The notes under the pieces were generated by a model, which was not told where the DNA came from, made no database searches, and saw only the letters and a program-made list of their open reading frames with translations. 10,986 nt of DNA, taken from Betaproteobacteria bacterium. Lineage in GTDB: Bacteria > Pseudomonadota > Gammaproteobacteria > Burkholderiales > Rhodocyclaceae. Shown in pieces: positions 1 through 5,740 of this stretch (positions are counted from its first letter, which is position 1; each line of letters opens with the position of its first letter). A program made the translations under genes and the position numbers. The DNA lies in contig JAEHDO010000003.1 in assembly GCA_016880375.1 (NCBI GenBank), forward strand, positions 1-10,986, given 5' to 3'.

Positions 1-197
1 AGATTGCCGCGCGAAGTCAGCGTCGAGGCTTCGGCGGGATTGGCGACGATTTCTTCGCAAGCGGCGGCGACACCCGGAGAATAGGCCAGCGCCAGGTCGC
101 GCTGGGTAATCAACTGCTTGGTCGGCGTGACGGCGATCTTGCCGGGGCGGGGCTTGCGGTGGTATTCGAGGGCTGCGGCGCGGATTGCTTCGTCCAT
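1..197 (-). CDS. maeB: NADP-dependent malic enzyme, N-terminal fragment (cut by window edge)
   Basis: This is the first 65 codons of a malic enzyme, which oxidatively decarboxylates malate to pyruvate with NADP+ in the cytoplasm. The visible protein starts MDEAIRAAALEYHRKPRPGK and continues with TPTKQLITQRDLALAYSPGV, which matches from memory the conserved N-terminus of the large bacterial MaeB type (PGKI-V-PTK--TQRDLALAYSPGVA). It reads into the left edge at a TSRGN segment, so the catalytic, NAD(P)-binding and any C-terminal phosphotransacetylase-like domains lie outside. The ATG at 197 is chosen because AAGGA lies about 9 nt upstream; an in-frame ATG at 203 is possible but would be only 3 nt from that site. 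The gene diverges from pckG, another enzyme of the same metabolic node. The family call is firm; the NADP preference is inferred from the subtype. Confidence 0.9.
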   Translation of the reverse strand, partial: MDEAIRAAALEYHRKPRPGKIAVTPTKQLITQRDLALAYSPGVAAACEEIVANPAEASTLTSRGN

Positions 198-253
198 CTT
201 CATCGATCCTTGTCTTCTTGGGGTCGGCCGGAAAGGCCGGGTGAATAGCGGAG

Positions 254-282
254 TTTATCGGGTCATAGGGGTTGTGGCATAA
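254..282 (-). promoter_or_regulatory. Candidate sigma70 promoter for malic enzyme gene
   Basis: Read on the minus strand, TTATGC (277-282) and GATAAA (254-259) are separated by 17 bp and would start a transcript about 50 nt before the malic enzyme ATG. The -35 match is weak. The same hexamers, read on the other strand, form the candidate pckG promoter. This is inference from pattern only. Confidence 0.3.
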
Positions 283-283
283 T
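254..283 (+). promoter_or_regulatory. Candidate sigma70 promoter for pckG
   Basis: CATAAT at 278-283 is a good -10 element, with TTTATC at 254-259 as a poor -35 at 18-bp spacing. Transcription would start near 290, giving a 5' leader of about 125 nt before the pckG ATG at 415. The weak -35 would suit an activated promoter, but no activator site was identified. Confidence 0.35.
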
Positions 284-414
284 ATTGCATTGCCGCTTCC
301 GTCTCAAATCACCTTCACCTATTTCCCGTCCAAACCCGCTGCCGTGATCGCTCGGCAATCCCGGCCAGCCGCAAACCGACTTCACGCAACGATTCGTCCT
401 GGAGATTCAGCACC

Positions 415-2256
415 ATGAACCAGCGCTTTTCCGATCCCGCCTCCCTCAACGCGCCGACTTACGTCCGCAATGCCCGGCTCAAGGCCTGGGTGGCGGAGGT
501 GGCTGTTCTCACCCAGCCCGATCGCATCGTCTGGGCCGATGGTTCGGAGGAGGAATACGACCGCCTGTGCGGCGAGATGGTCGCGTCCGGCAGCCTGATC
601 AAGCTCAACCCGGACAAGCGCCCGAACTCCTATCTCGCCTGGTCCGATCCCTCGGACGTGGCACGCGTCGAGGACCGTACCTTCATCTGCTCGCAACACA
701 AGGACGACGCCGGCCCCAACAACAACTGGGAGGATCCGGCGAAGATGAAGGAGACGCTCAAGGGGCTCTTCAGCGGCTGCATGCGCGGCCGCACGATGTA
801 TGTCATCCCCTTCAGCATGGGTCCGCTCGGCAGCCCGATTGCGCATATCGGCGTGGAGATTTCCGATTCCCCCTATGTCGTCACCAACATGCGCATCATG
901 ACGCGCATGGGCAAGGCGGTGTATGACGTGCTCGGCGAGAATGGCGAGTTCGTGCCCTGCCTGCACAGCGTCGGCCACCCCCTCGCTCCCGGCCAGCAGG
1001 ACGTGCGCTGGCCCTGCAACAAGGACACCAAGTACATCGTGCACTTCCCCGAGACGCGCGAGATCTGGTCCTACGGCTCCGGCTACGGCGGCAATGCGCT
1101 GCTGGGCAAGAAGTGCTTCGCCCTGCGCATCGCCTCCACCATGGCGCGCGACCAGGGCTGGCTCGCCGAGCACATGCTGATCCTCGGCGTCGAGTCCCCC
1201 GACGGCGACAAGAGCTACGTCGCGGCGGCCTTCCCCAGCGCCTGCGGCAAGACCAACTTCGCCATGCTGATTCCGCCAAAGTCCCTCGATGGATGGAAGG
1301 TCACCACGGTGGGTGACGACATTGCCTGGATCAAGCCGGGCAAGGATGGCCGCCTCTACGCCATCAATCCGGAGGCGGGTTATTTCGGCGTCGCCCCCGG
1401 CACCTCGGAGAAGTCCAACTACAACGCCATGGCGACGCTCCACGCCAACATCATCTACACCAACGTTGCCCTCACTCCGGACGGCGACGTCTGGTGGGAA
1501 GGCATGAGCAAGCAGGTTCCGGAGAAGCTCACCGACTGGACCGGCAAGGAATGGACGCCCGGCTGCGGCCGCCCGGCGGCGCATCCGAACGCCCGCTTCA
1601 CCGCGCCCGCCAGCCAGTGCCCCTCGCTCGACGAGAAATGGGAGGATCCTGCGGGCGTGCCGATTTCCGCCTTCATCTTCGGCGGCCGCCGCTCCACTAC
1701 CGTGCCGCTGGTGTTCGAGGCCTTCAACTGGAATTACGGCGTCTACATGGCCGCCACGCTCGGCTCGGAGACCACCGCCGCCGCCGCCGGCAAGATCGGC
1801 CAGGTGCGGCGCGACCCCTTCGCCATGCTGCCCTTCTGCGGCTACCACATGGGCGACTACTTCAACCACTGGCTGCGCATGGGCCATGTCGTCGACAACC
1901 CGCCGCGCATCTTCACGGTGAACTGGTTCCGCCAGGACGAGAAGGGCAACTTCATGTGGCCCGGCTTCGGCGAAAACATGCGCGTGCTGAAGTGGATCGT
2001 GGACCGCGTCAAGGGCCGCGTGGGTGCGCAGCAGACGCCGCTCGGCTGGATGCCGCGCTTCGAGGATCTCGACTGGACCGGCCTGGAGGAGATTAACAAG
2101 GCGCAGTTCCAGGAACTCACGCGTGTTGACACGCAAATGTGGCAGGAGGAGCTGGACCTGCACGGCGAGCTGTTCGACAAACTGAAGGAGCGCCTGCCGA
2201 AGCAGCTGGTGCTCAAGCGAGAACTCTTCCGCATGAGCTTCGGCGCCCTGGAGTAA
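415..2256 (+). CDS. pckG: Phosphoenolpyruvate carboxykinase (GTP)
   Basis: This cytoplasmic enzyme interconverts oxaloacetate + GTP with PEP + CO2 + GDP, the entry step of gluconeogenesis or an anaplerotic step. The 613-residue length is usual for the GTP family. In order, the protein shows the substrate-binding segment [19 protein letters not shown], the P-loop PSACGKTN at residues 274-281 with the family's active-site cysteine C277, the metal-binding VGDDIAW at 299-305 with D301/D302, and [18 protein letters not shown] from residue 422. The start at 415 is supported by GGAG at 401-404, 10 nt upstream. It diverges from the malic enzyme gene, and a strong intrinsic terminator follows 18 nt after the stop. 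All key residues I can check are present. A long antisense open frame across it is a codon-bias shadow. Confidence 0.97.
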   Translation: MNQRFSDPASLNAPTYVRNARLKAWVAEVAVLTQPDRIVWADGSEEEYDRLCGEMVASGSLIKLNPDKRPNSYLAWSDPSDVARVEDRTFICSQHKDDAGPNNNWEDPAKMKETLKGLFSGCMRGRTMYVIPFSMGPLGSPIAHIGVEISDSPYVVTNMRIMTRMGKAVYDVLGENGEFVPCLHSVGHPLAPGQQDVRWPCNKDTKYIVHFPETREIWSYGSGYGGNALLGKKCFALRIASTMARDQGWLAEHMLILGVESPDGDKSYVAAAFPSACGKTNFAMLIPPKSLDGWKVTTVGDDIAWIKPGKDGRLYAINPEAGYFGVAPGTSEKSNYNAMATLHANIIYTNVALTPDGDVWWEGMSKQVPEKLTDWTGKEWTPGCGRPAAHPNARFTAPASQCPSLDEKWEDPAGVPISAFIFGGRRSTTVPLVFEAFNWNYGVYMAATLGSETTAAAAGKIGQVRRDPFAMLPFCGYHMGDYFNHWLRMGHVVDNPPRIFTVNWFRQDEKGNFMWPGFGENMRVLKWIVDRVKGRVGAQQTPLGWMPRFEDLDWTGLEEINKAQFQELTRVDTQMWQEELDLHGELFDKLKERLPKQLVLKRELFRMSFGALE

Positions 2257-2274
2257 CTGACTCTTCGTTGCATC

Positions 2275-2303
2275 AAAGGGCGCCTGCGGGCGCCCTTTTC
2301 ATT
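2275..2303 (+). terminator. Intrinsic terminator after pckG
   Basis: A perfect 10-bp stem (2275-2284 with 2289-2298) encloses a TGCG loop. The stem contains GGGCGCC/GGCGCCC and ends in a T-rich tail (TTTTCATTT). It lies between the pckG stop and the next plus-strand gene, so the two genes are probably separate transcription units. Confidence 0.88.
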
Positions 2304-2317
2304 TATTCTGAGCAGCC

Positions 2318-3496
2318 ATGGACAGCAGCAACCGGCTTCCGCGCATCGCTCGGCGCATGAACGACATCGCGCCCTTCCACGTCATGGAATTGCTCACGCG
2401 CGCCCGGGAACTCGAGGCTGGCGGCCGCAGCATCATCCACATGGAAGTGGGCGAGCCGGATTTTCCGACGCCGCAACCGGTGATCGAAGCGGCCAATGAA
2501 TTCATCCGCAGCGGGCGGGTGTTTTATACGCCGGCCCTCGGCATTCCTGAACTGCGCGAAGCCATATCGCGCTTCTACGACGAACGCTACGGCGTCGATG
2601 TCTCGCCGGATCGCATCGCCGTTACCGCCGGCGCCTCCGGCGCCCTGCTGCTCGCCCTGGCCGCGCTGCTCGACCCGGGCGACGAACTGCTGCTGTCCGA
2701 CCCCGGCTATCCCTGCAATCGCCATTTCGTGCGCACACTGGAAGGCGTGCCGCGCGCCCTGTGCGTCGGGCCGGAGACCGACTATCAGCCCACCGCAGAG
2801 CAGGTCGCACAAAGCTGGACGGCACGCACCAGGGGACTGCTGGTCGCCTCGCCGGCGAATCCGACCGGCACCCTCATCGCAGCATCGGCGATGGCGGGGT
2901 TGGCAGCTTGCCTCAGGGAACACGGCGGCGCGCTGCTGGTCGACGAGATCTACCACGGCTTGACCTACGACTGCGATGCCCAAACGGCCCTTTCGCTGTC
3001 CGACGGAATTTTCGTCATCAACAGCTTTTCGAAATACTTCGGCATGACCGGCTGGCGCCTGGGCTGGCTGGTGGCGCCTTCGCACTTCGGGCGGGATATC
3101 GAGAAACTGGCGCAGAACCTGTTCATTTCGCCCTCAACCCCGGCGCAACACGCCGCCCTCGCTGCGTTCAAACCGGAAACCATTGCCCTGCTGGAAGGCC
3201 GACGCGCCGAATTCCGGTCGCGTCGCGATTTCCTGCTGCCGGCCTTGCGCCGGCTGGGCTTCCGCATTGCCGCCGAACCCCGCGGCGCCTTTTACCTATA
3301 TGCCGACAGCTCGGCGATTGCCCATGACAGCGAGGCCCTGGCACGCGAGCTGATCGAGCAGGCCGGCGTGGCGATCACGCCCGGCCTCGATTTCGGGGAC
3401 AACGCCCCGCAACGCCACGTGCGCTTCGCCTACACGGTGGCGCGGGACAAACTGGAAGAAGGTGTGGCGCGCCTGGCGCGCCACCTGGGAACTTGA
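2318..3496 (+). CDS. Pyridoxal-phosphate-dependent aminotransferase, class I/II (AspC-like fold)
   Basis: This is a cytoplasmic fold-type I PLP aminotransferase of 392 residues. Family signatures are SPANPTGT with the PLP-contacting asparagine N181, the aspartate D209 in VDEIYHGLTYD, the Schiff-base lysine K239 in SFSKYFGMTGWRLGW, and the carboxylate-binding arginine R369 in HVRFAYT. The N-terminal part IAPFHVMELL and MEVGEPDFPTP resembles a subgroup often annotated only as 'aminotransferase' in betaproteobacteria, so the amino-acid substrate cannot be assigned from sequence. The ATG at 2318 has a poor ribosome-binding site. An in-frame ATG begins MNDIAPF about 13 codons later, but the longer N-terminus fits the family better. 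It sits just after the pckG terminator and runs convergently into the transglycosylase gene with 6 bp between stops. Confidence 0.9.
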   Translation: MDSSNRLPRIARRMNDIAPFHVMELLTRARELEAGGRSIIHMEVGEPDFPTPQPVIEAANEFIRSGRVFYTPALGIPELREAISRFYDERYGVDVSPDRIAVTAGASGALLLALAALLDPGDELLLSDPGYPCNRHFVRTLEGVPRALCVGPETDYQPTAEQVAQSWTARTRGLLVASPANPTGTLIAASAMAGLAACLREHGGALLVDEIYHGLTYDCDAQTALSLSDGIFVINSFSKYFGMTGWRLGWLVAPSHFGRDIEKLAQNLFISPSTPAQHAALAAFKPETIALLEGRRAEFRSRRDFLLPALRRLGFRIAAEPRGAFYLYADSSAIAHDSEALARELIEQAGVAITPGLDFGDNAPQRHVRFAYTVARDKLEEGVARLARHLGT

Positions 3497-3502
3497 TATT
3501 GA

Positions 3503-4186
3503 CTAGGCGCCAGTCTGACTGACGCGCCGGATGGCGGATTCGATCCGCTGCTTTTCCGCCAGGACCTTGGCGGCATACAAGCCTTCGCCGTCGTTGGCCG
3601 CCCCGGCATACTGCTGCAGTCCGGCCTCGAGCGAACCCGTAAGCCGAATGTATTCCTTCAAAGCCAGCGCACCGACATGGATGTTCGCAATGGGATCGAG
3701 CAGACTGGTGCCCGATACCGCATCCAGCTTGTCCTGATGAAAGCGCGGGATCACCTGCATCAGCCCCTGGGCGCCCATCGGGCTTTCGGCAATCGGGTTG
3801 AATCCCGATTCGATCGCCATGACGGCTACGATCAGCATGGGATCGAGGTCTGCGCGCTCACCTGCGGCGAGGGCCGCCCGCACTATCGGCTCGATCGCCG
3901 ATGCCGCCACGCGATACTTGCGCGACAGGTAGTCCACGGTGGCGCGCGTCGCCGCCGTCGCGCCAACCGCCTCAGTCGCAGGGGCTGCCGTCTTAACCGC
4001 TCGGCCTGCGGCGATCATGCTGCCGATTTCCTGCAAGCCGCGTTCATGGCTTTCGGCCGAGCGGACATGGACGAACAGCAGGGTCGTGACAATCAAGCCC
4101 GCCACCAGGAGTCCGCCGTGGGCGAAGTGCATCGCGAACGAAGCCATCTCCCTCATGAACTTCTTCAATGCTTCTGGGTTATTCAT
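3503..4186 (-). CDS. Membrane-anchored lytic transglycosylase (SLT domain)
   Basis: Lytic transglycosylases cleave the MurNAc-GlcNAc bond of peptidoglycan, leaving 1,6-anhydro-muropeptides. This 227-residue protein has a short basic N-terminus, one hydrophobic helix at about residues 24-40 (probably a signal anchor placing the domain in the periplasm), a linker, and an SLT domain from about 105. The domain shows the catalytic glutamate E126 in AVMAIESGFNP, then SPMGAQGLMQVIP at 135-147. The usual C-terminal AYNAG motif reads QQYAGAAND here. The start at 4186 is chosen for an AAGGAG site 5 nt upstream; an upstream in-frame extension to 4336 lacks one. A near-consensus promoter lies about 210 nt upstream of the start. 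Its anhydro products are the substrates that AmpD, encoded nearby, processes after uptake, but no operon link exists. Confidence 0.88.
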   Translation of the reverse strand: MNNPEALKKFMREMASFAMHFAHGGLLVAGLIVTTLLFVHVRSAESHERGLQEIGSMIAAGRAVKTAAPATEAVGATAATRATVDYLSRKYRVAASAIEPIVRAALAAGERADLDPMLIVAVMAIESGFNPIAESPMGAQGLMQVIPRFHQDKLDAVSGTSLLDPIANIHVGALALKEYIRLTGSLEAGLQQYAGAANDGEGLYAAKVLAEKQRIESAIRRVSQTGA

Positions 4187-4401
4187 GCTTGCTCCTTTCA
4201 TGGTCCGGATCAGCATCCCTGTGCCAACTCCCTGCTGCAGGGTGCCCTGGCGTGTAATCTGGGGATGAAATGCGGCGCGGAAAGATCGCGCAATGGATTT
4301 CGGTAACCGGATATACCGAAGTGCAACGCTGGCCATTCTAAGCTGGCTACCACTTGAAACCTAGGTAGTTACCTCTAAAATACCGCAGCGCAATTTAGTG
4401 C
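4187..4401 (-). other. Long 5' leader of the transglycosylase gene with several inverted repeats
   Basis: Between the predicted promoter and the ATG lie roughly 200 nt without a supported gene. I see inverted repeats CCCTGC/GCAGGG (4230-4242), TTCGGTA/TACCGAA (4299-4305 and 4314-4320, 8-nt loop) and AGGTA/TACCT (4363-4374). An in-frame ORF extension to 4336 exists but has no ribosome-binding site. No known riboswitch was recognised. Confidence 0.4.
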
Positions 4402-4430
4402 ATTTTATTGATTAAAAGAAGTATTGTCAA
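4402..4430 (-). promoter_or_regulatory. Near-consensus sigma70 promoter for the transglycosylase gene
   Basis: On the minus strand TTGACA (4425-4430) is followed after 17 bp by TAAAAT (4402-4407). This is one of the two best promoter matches in the window and lies in a distinctly AT-rich stretch of otherwise GC-rich DNA. Transcription would begin near 4395 and reach the transglycosylase start at 4186. The -35 box lies inside an inverted repeat, which points to control by a repressor. Confidence 0.65.
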
Positions 4431-4450
4431 CAATATTTAGCAAATATTGT
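4422..4450. promoter_or_regulatory. Operator-like nested inverted repeats over the -35 box
   Basis: Two overlapping perfect inverted repeats share one arm: TATTGT-CA-ACAATA (4422-4435) and ACAATATTT-AGC-AAATATTGT (4430-4450). The first covers the -35 element of the transglycosylase promoter and the second lies just upstream of it. This is the layout expected for two dimer sites of a DNA-binding regulator. The regulator is unknown. Confidence 0.5.
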
Positions 4451-4528
4451 GCATCGCACACAAACTGGCCAATACTCTTTCTGGCGGCCGGCCAGCCAGC
4501 GGGGATGCGTCAGGGGAGAAATAAGCCG

Positions 4529-4574
4529 CGGATGGGCAGTCTGGTCACGGTGAAGTGACCGGGCCGCCCATCCG
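4529..4574 (-). terminator. Large hairpin, possible terminator of the histone-like gene
   Basis: CGGATGGGC (4529-4537) pairs with GCCCATCCG (4566-4574), and GGTCAC (4543-4548) pairs with GTGACC (4555-4560). Partly wobble-paired bases between them make a stem of nearly 20 bp with a 6-nt loop. It begins 16 bp after the stop codon of the histone-like gene. The following minus-strand tail (CGGCTTATTT) is only moderately T-rich, so it may stabilise the mRNA 3' end instead of terminating strictly. Confidence 0.5.
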
Positions 4575-4590
4575 GGCGGTCCGCACGAGC

Positions 4591-5154
4591 TCAGGAAGGA
4601 CGCGAGCCGGTCGGAAATGGCCAAGCAGCCGCCGGGTTGAGCGACGACTTCAGGCCGGGAGCTGCAGCGGTTGAAGGTGCAGCAGCGGCTGGCGCCGGGG
4701 CTGCCGCCGGTTTCGCAGCAGGCTTCGCAGCTTTCTTTGCCGCGGGCTTCTTCTTGGCAGCAGGCTTCTTCTTGGCCGCTTTCTTTGCCGCAGGCTTTTT
4801 CGCGGCTTTCTTTGCCGCAGGCTTCTTTTTCGCAGCCTTTTTCTTTGCCGCAGGCTTCTTTTTCGCAGCCTTTTTCTTTGCCGCAGGCTTCTTCTTCGCA
4901 GCCTTCTTGGCAGCCGGCTTCTTCTTCGCTACTTTCTTCGCGGCAGGCTTCTTCTTCGCCGCAGGCTTCTTCTTCGCTGCCGGCTTCTTGGCAGCAGCCT
5001 TCTTCACCGCCGGCTTCTTGGCAGCGGACTTCTTCGCCGCCGGCTTCTTGGCAGCGGACTTCTTCGCCGCCGGCTTCTTGGCAGCGGACTTCTTCGCCGC
5101 CGGTTTCTTGGCGGCCGGTTTCTTCTTGGCAGCGGGTTTCTTAGCAGTAGCCAT
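4591..5154 (-). CDS. Histone H1-like Lys/Ala/Pro-rich DNA-binding protein
   Basis: The 187-residue product is almost only K, A and P up to about residue 150, in units such as KPAAKK and [10 protein letters not shown]. This is the composition of eukaryotic H1 tails and of bacterial H1-like or AlgP-like proteins that bind DNA or other polyanions without a defined fold. A short non-repetitive tail follows, with [12 protein letters not shown] and [12 protein letters not shown]. The start at 5154 is clear: AGGAGG lies 6 nt upstream. The coding DNA contains exact tandem repeats (30 bp x3 and 33 bp x2). A role in nucleoid organisation or in regulating polymer-related genes is inferred from family resemblance only. 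It is monocistronic by appearance, with a big hairpin behind it and a 586-bp non-coding region before it. Confidence 0.85.
   Translation of the reverse strand: MATAKKPAAKKKPAAKKPAAKKSAAKKPAAKKSAAKKPAAKKSAAKKPAVKKAAAKKPAAKKKPAAKKKPAAKKVAKKKPAAKKAAKKKPAAKKKAAKKKPAAKKKAAKKKPAAKKAAKKPAAKKAAKKKPAAKKKPAAKKAAKPAAKPAAAPAPAAAAPSTAAAPGLKSSLNPAAAWPFPTGSRPS
4811..4876. repeat. 33-bp tandem repeat, two exact copies
   Basis: The units at 4811-4843 and 4844-4876 are identical and in frame (11 codons), followed by a diverging third partial copy. They encode the K/A/P-rich core of the histone-like protein. Such repeats allow in-frame length change by slippage or recombination. Confidence 0.85.
5011..5100. 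repeat. 30-bp tandem repeat, three exact copies
   Basis: The units at 5011-5040, 5041-5070 and 5071-5100 are identical, and a copy with three changes precedes them at 4981-5010. Each encodes ten residues of the [10 protein letters not shown] type. Identity at all third positions suggests recent duplication rather than selection on the protein alone. Confidence 0.92.
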
Positions 5155-5611
5155 TTCAAACCTCCTAAATGAAGTAACAGGAAACAAACACCATCAACTA
5201 CAGCCCGTCTCGAAAGACCGGACTATCCAACGGCGCGGCAGTGCCGCGCCGATTGAATTCCAAATGCCCTCCCCGGTCGCCGCACCCGGCATGGATGCAG
5301 GCCGGCCTCGGCGCATGCCGCGCACCGGCTGCTTTTCGACTCTTGGGGGTTGGGCGCCGGCAGCAATGCCGCTGCGGCTGAAAATGGGGAAAGGGGAGAA
5401 GAAGGAAAGGAATAGCGGAGCTCGGGAACTGGAGGGAGGTCGCGGCCTGTGGCCGACGAGTATCGCAATCTGCATCAAGCTGTCTCCGTCTATCTCCTGC
5501 TGCCTGGCTTGTTGGACTGCCTCATTTGCCTTGCGGCTTGCCGCTGCCGCCTCGTTTTGGACACGCATCCTAACCTACTAGATCTAGTGCCCCGGCAAAC
5601 ATTTCGACCTA
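5155..5611 (-). other. Long non-coding region upstream of the histone-like gene
   Basis: About 450 nt separate the best promoter match from the histone-like start codon. The stretch contains a perfect hairpin CGGCGCGGC-AGT-GCCGCGCCG (5231-5251), a 27-nt uninterrupted purine run on the plus strand (5386-5412) and a 12-bp palindrome (5577-5588). Short open frames occur in several frames on both strands, but none has a convincing ribosome-binding site or recognisable product. It could be a regulated leader, a separate small RNA, or simply spacer with a nearer promoter that I cannot see. Confidence 0.4.
5231..5251 (-). repeat. Perfect GC-rich inverted repeat in the histone-like leader
   Basis: Nine-base arms (5231-5239 and 5243-5251) flank a 3-nt spacer. 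In RNA this would be a very stable hairpin about 77 nt before the start codon. It has no T-tract on the minus strand, so it is not a standard terminator. Confidence 0.7.
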
Positions 5612-5621
5612 ATTCTAGTAG
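5575..5621. promoter_or_regulatory. Palindrome and inverted repeat at the candidate promoter of the histone-like gene
   Basis: ACTAGATCTAGT (5577-5588) is a perfect 12-bp palindrome. CTACTAG (5575-5581), which overlaps its left half, is the reverse complement of CTAGTAG (5615-5621), which overlaps the candidate -10 box. The arrangement could be an operator pair around the transcription start. No regulator is identified. Confidence 0.35.
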
Positions 5622-5640
5622 CTTGACTTTTCGGATGCAA
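5612..5640 (-). promoter_or_regulatory. Candidate sigma70 promoter upstream of the histone-like gene
   Basis: On the minus strand TTGCAT (5635-5640) and TAGAAT (5612-5617) are spaced 17 bp apart in an AT-rich patch just downstream of the ampD terminator. The predicted transcript start near 5605 leaves an unusually long leader to the ATG at 5154. Confidence 0.5.
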
Positions 5641-5683
5641 GTGTTTTTTGCATTTTTTGTCATACCCCGAAAATCGGTGTCGC

Positions 5684-5709
5684 AGAAAAGCACGCGCGAT
5701 GCCACGTGC
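5684..5709 (-). terminator. Possible intrinsic terminator after ampD
   Basis: On the minus strand GCACGTG (5703-5709) pairs with CGCGTGC (5690-5696), 7 bp including one G-U pair, with a 6-nt loop, followed by TTTT and CTG. It lies 31 bp past the ampD stop and would end the tRNA-Pro/pilSR/ampD transcription unit. The T-tract is short. Confidence 0.5.
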
Positions 5710-5740
5710 GCATCCGCCAACATGCCCTGGCGGTAATTTT

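Noticed and set aside
275..289. Possible sigma54 promoter TGGCAT-AATA-TTGCA before pckG
   Set aside because: The GG and GC elements are separated by 9 bp instead of the required 10, so it is a near miss.
382..2163. 593-residue open frame antisense to pckG
   Set aside because: pckG is certain on the other strand; the antisense product is rich in A, G, R, H and E with no family resemblance, as expected for a codon-bias shadow in GC-rich DNA.
3473..3513. Inverted arms CTGGCGC/GCGCCAG across the convergent stops as a bidirectional terminator
   Set aside because: The loop is 27 nt and neither side has a T-tract.
4408..4436. Plus-strand promoter TTGATT-17-CAATAT
   Set aside because: It overlaps the stronger minus-strand promoter in an AT-rich patch and no plus-strand gene follows; likely a by-product of base composition and the dyads.
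4811..5100. CRISPR-like array
   Set aside because: The repeats are directly adjacent without spacers and lie in frame inside a protein-coding gene.
5194..5568. 124-residue minus-strand frame beginning MRVQNEAAAASRKANEAVQQ
   Set aside because: Its first 40 residues look helix-like, but there is no properly spaced ribosome-binding site, the rest is irregular P/R/S-rich sequence, and overlapping frames are equally open. It could be revisited if RNA or ribosome-profiling data show translation.
4637..5581. 314-residue plus-strand open frame rich in FFAAGF repeats, resembling a membrane protein
   Set aside because: It is the reverse complement of the AAK/KPA codons of the histone-like gene, which has a perfect ribosome-binding site on the minus strand.
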